From positions 10,602,001-10,666,000 of the forward strand of contig OX442316.1 in the NCBI GenBank assembly GCA_949358305.1: 64,000 nt of DNA, given 5' to 3'. Within the stretch, counting starts at the first letter, position 1. The number at the start of each line of letters is the position of its first letter. This document shows, in pieces, positions 57,801 through 64,000 of the stretch. The notes under the pieces were generated by a model. The model was not told the DNA's origin, did not search any database, and saw only the letters and a list, made by a program, of their open reading frames with translations. Origin of the DNA: Strigamia acuminata. Lineage: Eukaryota > Arthropoda > Chilopoda > Geophilomorpha > Linotaeniidae. The position numbers and the translations under genes were made by a program.

Positions 57801-60000
57801 TGACTTAAAATACTGCCCGACAGAACCACGAAAATGGGTCGTGGGTAACTGGAATCAGTTGCCAAAACCTCAGTCGGAAGAAGAACGATTAGTAGACGAG
57901 CAAGTCACGGCATATTGGAGTCACATGTATGATGCGCCGGCAGAAGAGTCGGAAATAAGTCCGAAAATTAAAGAAGTTCAATATTTGCCGACTTCCGAAT
58001 GCGAAATGGTGACAGCATTCATTGCAAAAGTCACGGAGCAGGCAGATTGCATGCCTCCGACCCGCGAAGAAATTATAGAGCATCAAAAAAAGGATCGCCA
58101 CTGCCAATCAATGCGATACTACCTCGAGACAGAACAATTTCCAGCTTACGTAACAACACCATTACAAAAGAAGAATTATCGCATGTTGGCGACTAAACAC
58201 ATGTTAGAAGAGGATTTATTATTAAAATACCATCCAACATTGTCAGATGATTTAAGCGAGGATTCTCGAGCCCTGAAGGTCGTGATACCGAGATCACTAA
58301 GATTCCGAGTATTATGGCAAATGCACGGCCACCCGCTCGCAAGCCATTGCGGAATTGCGAGGACGCTTTATCGAATGCGACAGATTTATACGTGGGACGG
58401 AATCAAACGTGACACCACCAGATTTATTAAACACTGTCCGCGGTGTCAGGCGTGTAAACCTCGGACTAAAACACGAGTAGAAGCAGCGCAAATTGGCCCA
58501 TATGCACCTTTTGAGTGTCTAAGTATAGATTTGGTAGGACCATTGATTAGAACTGATGAAGGAAACAATTACATTTTAGTAATTTTGGATATAGCCACCA
58601 GATGGCCGGAACTTTACCCATTATCCGACCCCGTCGCACAAGATATAGCGGATTGTCTGTACAACACGTGTATGGGATGGGGATTCCCGCTCCGAATCGT
58701 GTCAGATAACGGCCCGCAATTTAAGGCCCGAATATACCACGAATTCTGTAGAAAATTCAAAATTACTCCGCGATTTACGTCGCCATATCATCCGCAGGCC
58801 AACACGGTAGAAAGGACCAACCGCGATTTAAAGTATATTTTGTCAATTTTCACAGATATTCACAAAAGGTGGGACACATATTTAAGAGAAATTGCGTTTA
58901 GCATACGCACAACGGCAACAACAGGCCGCGATTATTCTCCAGCATACTTGAATTGCTGTAGAGAATTTAGGATTCCTTGGGATCCAAGGATTTTGGATGG
59001 AATTGCAAAAATAGACCCAAATAAGCCGCATATTTACATCCAACGACTGGAGAAAATAATTAGAGATACATATCACCATATGATGGCGCACATAACCGAC
59101 TTGCGCGAACGAGTGCAAAATCACAAGATGGATAAAAAGTTTGACGACTTTAAAACAAATGATTTGGTATGGAAAGATGATCACCCATTATCAAAAGCGT
59201 CACAAGGGATTTCGGCGAAATTATCCGACAAGCGGAGCGGACCATATGTGATCATCCAAGTCCACCAAGGAGGAGCAGTGAAGCTGCGACGGCTAAAAGA
59301 TAATAAGATCTTTCGCTCCATTCACATGTCCGAATTATCACCTTATTTCCCGGAATTTAATCAAGAAATTTGGGAAAAGGATCAAACTCAGAGCAATCCG
59401 AATGGAAAAATAATTAATACATTATTTGATGAGCCAACAACATCCGAAACACAAGAAAATACGGAGACAGAAAATTCGCAGACCACTGAAATGAATCGGA
59501 TGAATAATAGTAATTCAGCGGAATCACAAACTTTGAAACAAACACAAAGTTTGCAAGATTCGCAAAATTTAGAAGATGCACAAGAATCTCACACTTTGGA
59601 TAACACACAAAGTTTGCAGGATCCACAAACATCACAACAACAACTGGAATTACAGGATTTGTCAGGTTCAGACACAGCAGGCGTGAGTTCTCAAGTTTCA
59701 AGTAAACAAAGAAGCGGCGAAAAGGATAACAATTTGGAGAGCGACGAGGAGTTGGATACAAATTCCAATGACAACACGCAAGAAAATTTGCCACTTTTTC
59801 CACAGGACTTAAGTTTAGAAACAGATGAACAAGTTGCGTCTTTTTCTAAAAAGAGGGGAGGAGTGGTAGAAAAGAAGAAAATAAAGAAATTTTATCAAGA
59901 TTTGCGTGAAAAACAACCTAAAAAAGTCAAGAAAAAAGCTATCTTGAAGAAATATTCACTTCGAGATAGGGGGAGGATTAAGCCTCCAGACTACCTCTAA
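54691..60000 (+). CDS. pol: Pol polyprotein (protease, RT, RNase H, integrase)
   Basis: The frame from the first Met at 54691 has 1,769 residues, but translation most likely enters by -1 frameshift near 54802. Numbering from 54691: an Asn/Glu/Thr-rich leader (1 to about 370); aspartic protease with LDSGA (Asp408); reverse transcriptase about 610-800 with YLDD at 754-757; RNase H about 900-1023 (RTDASKKGLGAAL, DLECLAV, QTDHEAL); integrase zinc site H1214, H1219, C1249, C1252; catalytic Asp1280, Asp1339, Glu1374 (DD35E); GPY/F-like SGPYVIIQVHQGG; then a Gln/Ser/Glu-rich tail from about 1560 with SLQDSQ/SLQDPQ repeats and a basic end. All catalytic residues are present and there is no internal stop, so the enzyme set looks functional. 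Confidence 0.97.
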   Translation: MRTNWALGATMSTPEKIDVCRRNGATCKLLIRKYHKKLERAGSIKAVELAPTKISENLLQAQPTSELTIEMVQDSDGLSEVQPINEAMTETLLISETLSESKDLLKNSENSQNMQTTLPENSENCGNLQNDRSLDGEISETSLILKTSAEPENLTENTQETPPTAKAPKGARFIKDPKTGEYVQSELAEKSHKVIGTLEGGKGTIVFNFEDGEVVGMRYPTQKPVTDSKLEQAETSSKMNILKDNGPLKNTTIPVTLTSPEAIGTMPKRGEMICEMECGQIVGIKFPPVELENCPKIKEIYETNRTYFTAEVTEALKNVEITQENEATIFWAKVKETYEETPSLAAWMTDTPTEPVEWDPLLKELTTLEPEGPRIRIFNILLPEEDVLEGMTTIDLQTEQGSIAAMLDSGANRSCVSWPLIQAMGLEKEVWPVKANMAVNTADKKVQPMGTIRMMIRWTHGMMQQYFLVLPHDMKFMLVGNDAMKRMKIQPNPLNGKWNFISTIDVPQPYMPQFIMDKYEQKKLEEPESLRKTFRKESSFCAFEARLKVGNGLHDMIEEAKLQLTEALQLEHVLKKYEKILSKNPGKTHVVQHTINLDTDKPIRVPFKSWNPQKREILRTLCQEMIDKGYVTTAEGDYATRIVLVMRPGSEPRLCIDYRALNEHTLYDPPQMPTITEILRELGEFQWVSTIDLTKGYWQIDLRPEDRPKTAFWSPQGRLMFNVMPFGLVNAPTTFQRLIEKVLGEAFRKYAWAYLDDIVIVSKTYAEHMKHLDSVLGKLQKAGLHVNPTKSKFCRKELKFLGYKLGINGLSVDPAKVAAIKEFPAPKNLTELQRFFGMVNFFHRLLKNLATVAEPLRPLLKKGIEFIWEEVHQVAFDNIKQLLTDAKTMHLPNLHQPFIVRTDASKKGLGAALMQIKEIDGQMIESPCVYLSRCLQQAELNYGATDLECLAVIWALRKFRPYLEFTSFVVQTDHEALKWLMRLEEPAGRLARWQMELMSYNFTIQYLKGTANTLADALSRAPIQLICDNEETGEADGDLKYCPTEPRKWVVGNWNQLPKPQSEEERLVDEQVTAYWSHMYDAPAEESEISPKIKEVQYLPTSECEMVTAFIAKVTEQADCMPPTREEIIEHQKKDRHCQSMRYYLETEQFPAYVTTPLQKKNYRMLATKHMLEEDLLLKYHPTLSDDLSEDSRALKVVIPRSLRFRVLWQMHGHPLASHCGIARTLYRMRQIYTWDGIKRDTTRFIKHCPRCQACKPRTKTRVEAAQIGPYAPFECLSIDLVGPLIRTDEGNNYILVILDIATRWPELYPLSDPVAQDIADCLYNTCMGWGFPLRIVSDNGPQFKARIYHEFCRKFKITPRFTSPYHPQANTVERTNRDLKYILSIFTDIHKRWDTYLREIAFSIRTTATTGRDYSPAYLNCCREFRIPWDPRILDGIAKIDPNKPHIYIQRLEKIIRDTYHHMMAHITDLRERVQNHKMDKKFDDFKTNDLVWKDDHPLSKASQGISAKLSDKRSGPYVIIQVHQGGAVKLRRLKDNKIFRSIHMSELSPYFPEFNQEIWEKDQTQSNPNGKIINTLFDEPTTSETQENTETENSQTTEMNRMNNSNSAESQTLKQTQSLQDSQNLEDAQESHTLDNTQSLQDPQTSQQQLELQDLSGSDTAGVSSQVSSKQRSGEKDNNLESDEELDTNSNDNTQENLPLFPQDLSLETDEQVASFSKKRGGVVEKKKIKKFYQDLREKQPKKVKKKAILKKYSLRDRGRIKPPDYL
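54796..54841 (+). promoter_or_regulatory. -1 programmed ribosomal frameshift signal (gag-pol)
   Basis: In the gag frame the codons ACA AAA AAC form the slippery heptamer A AAA AAC (54796-54802), one of the classic -1 sites. After a 6-base spacer comes a 10-bp stem: GCGCGGGCTC (54809-54818) pairs with GAGCTCGCGC (54832-54841) through nine Watson-Crick pairs and one G-U, with a 13-base loop that contains the gag stop. Pol is in the -1 frame from this point. The layout matches retroviral frameshift sites in sequence, spacing and frame. Confidence 0.88.
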
Positions 60001-60742
60001 AAATAGAAGGTAGCGACGTCACTCGGGAGTCCGGAAGTGGACGACGTCGCAGCTCGAACGTGATTGGTCGAGACGAATCTCACTTGTTAACTTGACATCA
60101 AAACAACAACAAGTTTAGAAAAGTTATCCCGGATTCTAACAACAACAGTCGGTAAGAACAAGAGGGAAAACGACCAAAAAACGAAGAAAAGTGTGCAGCC
60201 AAGTGAAAGAAGGGTCCGATTAAGCGGAAGTTCATCTCAAGATGTTCGAACCACGGAAAACACCACCACCGAAAAGACAGGACCACAGTGAGGTAGTAAA
60301 ATCGAAATGTGTCGAAAATATAAATGAATAAGGAAGTATTTTCTCTCATCGGGTGTGTTATTTGAAAGCGCTTAAATTTTTGTGGAAAAGACGGGACGAA
60401 ATATGTCGTTACTACGGGACAAGTTCGGCGAAATCACGATTTAAAAGGAAAAGGAGTCGAATGTCTCGAAATAAGTTAAAATAAAATTAGTTATCACGTA
60501 AATAACTGGTTTTATATGACGAAAGTGCTAATTATTCGCCAAAAATTGCAAAAGAGTGGTATAAAAAGGACTCCTATCACAAAAAATTAGCACGGAGCGC
60601 CATCTTGTGAGAAAATTTAGAATAATAAAACTCAAAATCGAGATAAATACGCAAAAATAACACACACATCAGAGAAAGATAAAATACAATGAATTTGAGA
60701 GAAAATTGAAGTTAATAATGTTTTATACAGACCCAAGAAGCC
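60001..60742 (+). other. Pol-ORF3 spacer
   Basis: 740 bases without a supported frame. AT-rich, with a GACGTC near the start. At its end, TTTTATACAG (60720-60730) is a fair splice acceptor 12 bases before the ORF3 start, so ORF3 may be made from a spliced subgenomic RNA. No internal ribosome entry can be judged from sequence. Confidence 0.5.
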
Positions 60743-63700
60743 ATGGCGTCGTGGGGAAGAATTTCGAGAGCGGCTAGATTGCCAAGGAATATCCATCGAG
60801 GGAGAATTCCATACAGATACAAGAGAGAATTCGTCAAGAGAGGTTTTACAGCATTTCAAGCACGCAAAGCCTTCACAACAGCCATCCAAAGATTTTGGGG
60901 AACGACGAAACGACTATTTAAAGGATTCAAAACATGTTTCCACGAAGTTTTGAGACAGATCCCAATTACAGAGGACACACATGGCCCAATTTGGAACCAG
61001 ATGATAGGGGACGAATATCCAATAGAAGAGGAGGAAGCAGCCGATCTCAAAATATACCAGAATCCTGCGACAAACAAATTTAAATTCGTGGAAGAGGTGA
61101 TGGCAAAGCTGAAAGCCGGAGCACCAGAAGTAGCGGCTAAATATATGGAGGAGAAGACAGCTTACCTCGAAGCTCAGGCCTTATTGCCTTCCCCGGAGTT
61201 AGATAAAGAGCCGCCATACTTCATAAAGAGTCAGTACAAGATGCACCAACTCCATATGACGGGACTCATTGGCCAAAACATCACACCGCTCAATTTAGAA
61301 GGTGAGCCGCAAGCCGAGGATTTTGGACCGCTCGTGTACGCCAAACAACAGCGGCAGGAGCAGGACGAGTGGGAGGCAGCATTAGAGCAGGCGGCAGAAG
61401 AAACGGTGAAGGAATTGCACGAGGAAGTGGAGTTTCTGAAATGTGTCAGAACGGAAGAAGAGGAAACCAAACGGCGAGGAAGAGAAGCCAGATCACGAGG
61501 AGCCCTTCGTTACTCCAGGAGTGAGAGACACAAAAGGACAACTCCTCCTCGAAGAATCAGCCCAAAATATTATACCAGGGAATTCAGATCTAGGCGAAAA
61601 GAGTACAGAAGTGCGGAAATAAGTCCGAGAAGATGTCAAAGTCGAGATAGAAAAGAAAGTCCCCGACGAAGGAGTAAAAGTCCAAGACGGCAATATTTCT
61701 CTCGTCAAACGCAAATGGAGAAAAGATTAAGTCGAACAGACAAAGATTCAGAGAGGGAAGTAAAGAGGCATCAACGAAGCTCGGAAATAAGTCCGAAAAG
61801 GAATTCGAGGCGACACGAAACGACAGAGCAAGAATACGTACCTAGACACCACCGAGCAACAGAGAAGCGTCCGTCAGCCGAAGGAAATCGAATTGAGCGG
61901 ACAAAGAAGCGCCCACGGTCGTCACACCGCTATTCAGAAATGCGCCCAGCAAGAAAAGTGACAATTTCGGCAAGTAAAGATGAGACACTACAGGTGCAAA
62001 TTCGCAGAAGTTCGTCGGACGAGTATTTGACGGCACATGAGATGGAGCTAGATCAATACGTGGTAATGGACGAGTGTCAACGTTCGCCATCGCCTGAGTC
62101 GGAGGAAGAGCAGCAATTGGCTGAAACGACTGTTCGCATTTTGGAGGAACGGGAGCCAACAGCGACAGTCATACACGACATTGAAAAACAACAGGGAGGT
62201 GAAACCAACAAAAGAGGGCCACGAACACCACCTACTACCCCGCCAAGACAGCAGGAAGTACAGAAACCATCGCTGGCCACCCCTCCAAGACCGGACCAGG
62301 CGCCAAAGACACCACCACCGAGTACGCACACTCCTATTACCTGGACTCCAACCACGTGCCCGCCAACGCCAACGCCGCGAGTGTCATCACCAGAGATTTC
62401 CAGCTGCCGAGAGTTGCCGACTCTTGACGAGGCCTTAGCCCAGGCATGGGAGAAAAGGGCAAGGGAACCAGCGCGAAAAAAAGGACCATCGCGAATACTG
62501 CGCCCGAGGATGCGAGATCCAAGGAAGGTACAACCAAAAGCTACGCCAAGTGCCGCCTTGGGGGTGCCTCACCCTCACTTGCAGCCAATTACGGAACCAA
62601 TTCCCCAAACGGACTTATCACTGCCAATTCCATCAGTAGCCACTGTGATGTACACGATAGACCCATCAGTCAAATTAGCCGAAGATTTCGATAGATACTA
62701 TCGACAGCTGTGGACAATGTATCTGAAATTTCCATTATGTAACCAAGGACTTCTGACCCCGACGATGGACGAGTACCAGCAAGCCCAATTAGCAGAATCA
62801 CTAAATGAACGACGGAGATGCGCTCAAGCCTTCGTCGCCCAACCCACCGAATTGAGAACCAAAGAATGGCTAGCTTGGTTCGAAGTGCAAATGTCAGTGG
62901 CATTAATAAGACTTTTGTTTCCAGGAGTTTTCCAAGCGGTCGAAGCATCGCTGATCGCCACAAGTTTCCTATGGACGTCAGCAATGGGCATCCCACCTGA
63001 GTTGTTCGACAGCTGGAAAACAGTATTGGGAGACCCACCTGTCATCCGGGCCCAATTGGAACGAGAAGTTTTTAAAACGGGAGAAACATCGGGGCAGTGC
63101 ATGCTGAGACTGCGGGGCGAATGGATTCTGAGAAGACAGAGTTTGCAACTGCAACGGAATTTTGGGACGTGTGCGCAGCAAGTGGCTGACCCACCAGCAG
63201 CGGGAGGGGCGGTGCCCACAGTCTTTATGACTGCCACGCCGAGCCACCAGCCAACCAAAAAAGCAATAGCTCCAGAATCCGATGTTGAGTTGAAATTGAC
63301 CACCGATACTGAGATGTTTGATGTCGAAGGGAATGAGCCCTTAAATAGAGCTAGTGGAAGCTCGCAAAAAACAGCGTCTGGCAGAAGTTCGGCAGCCATT
63401 AAAGGGACGAAAAAGAATCCAAACCAAGACTACAGGAAAATAAAACAGTTGTATCCAGGTCTGAGATTCCCCGAATACGCGCGAACTCTACTTATCTATA
63501 ATGCGACGTTATGCCATGAGGCATTGAAGTGGCTCGAGAATGCTGTCAGAGAGCCTAAACGCATAATTCAGCATCAACGACTAGTTGCGGTGCGGAGACC
63601 ACCCACCGGATCCCGCGAAAAATATGACATCGATTATGACCGAGTATTCCCGAGGACCAAGTTCATCAAAGAAGTCTGGCTCCATGTCAACAATGGCGCC

Positions 63701-63790
63701 ACCTCGGGACCAACCCAGCATCTGCCAAAATTTTCGGTTTCCGAAAGCGAAGCTCCAACTCCGGAGTCAGTTTTCCGAATCGAGAAGTGA
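60743..63790 (+). CDS. Third ORF of the LTR element: RS-rich protein of unknown function
   Basis: An intact 1,015-residue frame after pol, in the position envelope genes occupy in errantiviruses. It does not look like an envelope: no signal peptide, no cleavage site, no clear membrane anchor. Visible parts: basic amphipathic N-terminus (1-60, several Arg and Phe); helical Glu/Ala-rich region (about 90-242); Arg/Ser-rich domain (about 246-379) with SPRR, SRDRK and repeated EISPKR-type motifs like SR splicing proteins; Pro/Thr-rich linker with many TPP/SP sites (about 490-560); a mostly helical, moderately hydrophobic block (about 640-812); and a final block with YPGLRFPEYARTLLIYNATL (about 900-930). 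I do not recognise a family. RNA binding or a nuclear role is an inference from the RS domain. Confidence 0.9.
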   Translation: MASWGRISRAARLPRNIHRGRIPYRYKREFVKRGFTAFQARKAFTTAIQRFWGTTKRLFKGFKTCFHEVLRQIPITEDTHGPIWNQMIGDEYPIEEEEAADLKIYQNPATNKFKFVEEVMAKLKAGAPEVAAKYMEEKTAYLEAQALLPSPELDKEPPYFIKSQYKMHQLHMTGLIGQNITPLNLEGEPQAEDFGPLVYAKQQRQEQDEWEAALEQAAEETVKELHEEVEFLKCVRTEEEETKRRGREARSRGALRYSRSERHKRTTPPRRISPKYYTREFRSRRKEYRSAEISPRRCQSRDRKESPRRRSKSPRRQYFSRQTQMEKRLSRTDKDSEREVKRHQRSSEISPKRNSRRHETTEQEYVPRHHRATEKRPSAEGNRIERTKKRPRSSHRYSEMRPARKVTISASKDETLQVQIRRSSSDEYLTAHEMELDQYVVMDECQRSPSPESEEEQQLAETTVRILEEREPTATVIHDIEKQQGGETNKRGPRTPPTTPPRQQEVQKPSLATPPRPDQAPKTPPPSTHTPITWTPTTCPPTPTPRVSSPEISSCRELPTLDEALAQAWEKRAREPARKKGPSRILRPRMRDPRKVQPKATPSAALGVPHPHLQPITEPIPQTDLSLPIPSVATVMYTIDPSVKLAEDFDRYYRQLWTMYLKFPLCNQGLLTPTMDEYQQAQLAESLNERRRCAQAFVAQPTELRTKEWLAWFEVQMSVALIRLLFPGVFQAVEASLIATSFLWTSAMGIPPELFDSWKTVLGDPPVIRAQLEREVFKTGETSGQCMLRLRGEWILRRQSLQLQRNFGTCAQQVADPPAAGGAVPTVFMTATPSHQPTKKAIAPESDVELKLTTDTEMFDVEGNEPLNRASGSSQKTASGRSSAAIKGTKKNPNQDYRKIKQLYPGLRFPEYARTLLIYNATLCHEALKWLENAVREPKRIIQHQRLVAVRRPPTGSREKYDIDYDRVFPRTKFIKEVWLHVNNGATSGPTQHLPKFSVSESEAPTPESVFRIEK

Positions 63791-63820
63791 GAAGTGAAGG
63801 AAGAATCGGAGAACCTTCCT

Positions 63821-63834
63821 AAAAAGAGGGGAGG
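63821..63834 (+). other. Polypurine tract
   Basis: AAAAAGAGGGGAGG lies directly before the 3' LTR (TGTAGTG at 63835), the place and composition of the primer for plus-strand synthesis. It lies 30 bases after the ORF3 stop. Confidence 0.93.
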
Positions 63835-64000
63835 TGTAGTGACCCTAGTGGTCACTAATGAAGTGTCGGGAATGAGCCCGAAATAAAATATTAAATTGGA
63901 GATTGTTTTATTTTATTTTATATTTTTTATGATTTCCTGTCTAGATAAAGGGAGTTAGGCAGGGTGGGAGGAATTGTGGGTGGTCGCCAAGGAAACCAGC
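63835..64000 (+). repeat. 3' LTR (first 166 bases; truncated by the window end)
   Basis: All 166 visible bases match 49913-50078 with no difference seen by eye. The rest, including the right target duplication, lies beyond the window. Confidence 0.95.

Larger units (their letters stand above)
49913..64000 (+). mobile_element. Ty3/gypsy-type LTR retrotransposon with a third ORF (3' end outside the window)
   Basis: Order: 5' LTR, candidate primer site, gag (51041-54823), pol in the -1 frame (protease, reverse transcriptase, RNase H, integrase), 740-base spacer, ORF3 (60743-63790), polypurine tract, start of 3' LTR (63835). The domain order PR-RT-RH-IN places it in Ty3/gypsy (Metaviridae). There is a GPY/F-like integrase end and I see no chromodomain. 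If the 3' LTR has the 5' LTR's length, the element ends near 64839 and is about 14.9 kb. All three long frames are open, and the visible parts of the LTRs are the same, so it is probably young and may be competent. The third ORF lacks envelope features. Confidence 0.95.

Noticed and set aside
60743-63790. ORF3 as an envelope gene
   Set aside because: No signal peptide, no furin-type cleavage followed by fusion peptide, no membrane anchor; composition is nuclear/RNA-protein-like.
1-64000. CRISPR arrays, operons or ribosome-binding-site features
   Set aside because: The window is eukaryotic: spliced genes, a Pol III tRNA with internal promoter, LTR retrotransposon. No regularly spaced repeat array was seen.

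Overview
The window is eukaryotic nuclear DNA from an animal. Genes are split by many short AT-rich introns (mostly 50-150 bases, nearly all GT-AG), background is AT-rich, and every recognisable product is a metazoan family: vertebrate-type FMO, SERINC, Ku80, CHRAC1, TXNDC5, eEF1D, ZNF800, ASB-like. Compact spacing (91 and 133 bases between stop codons of convergent pairs) and chordate-like proteins make an invertebrate chordate such as a sea squirt a reasonable guess. The sequence alone does not prove it.

Layout. 1-14 kb: three tandem minus-strand flavin-containing monooxygenase genes; the second and third are a recent duplicate pair that still share intron sequence. Between the first two lies a TA-flanked MITE carrying a nested hAT-type MITE. 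15.6-16.8 kb: two unrecognised small minus-strand genes or gene ends. 17-25.4 kb: housekeeping block with TXNDC5 (-) and RPLP1 (+) back to back over a 344-base CRE-containing promoter, an ASB-like ankyrin/SOCS-box gene (-), and eEF1D (+) with a large extra Lys/Glu-rich exon. 26.2-36.5 kb: three minus-strand genes in tandem: a THAP plus multi-C2H2 protein, SERINC, and a ZNF800 homologue. 37.3-41 kb: CHRAC1 (+) convergent with Ku80/XRCC5 (-), then a tRNA-Thr(AGU) gene (-). 42-48 kb: gene-poor. 48.1-49.3 kb: start of a gene rich in Ser/Thr/Pro/Asn whose main exon ends at a splice donor; its continuation is outside the window.

49,913-64,000: a plus-strand Ty3/gypsy-type LTR retrotransposon lying downstream of that donor, probably in the gene's intron. 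It has a 1,005-base 5' LTR, a candidate tRNA-Pro-like primer site, a 1,260-residue Gag, Pol in the -1 frame behind a textbook slippery heptamer plus 10-bp stem, and an intact 1,015-residue third ORF that is not envelope-like but carries an arginine/serine-rich domain. A polypurine tract and the first 166 bases of the 3' LTR follow, with no visible difference from the 5' LTR. The whole element is projected at about 14.9 kb. It looks very young, and the third ORF is the best candidate here for something undescribed.
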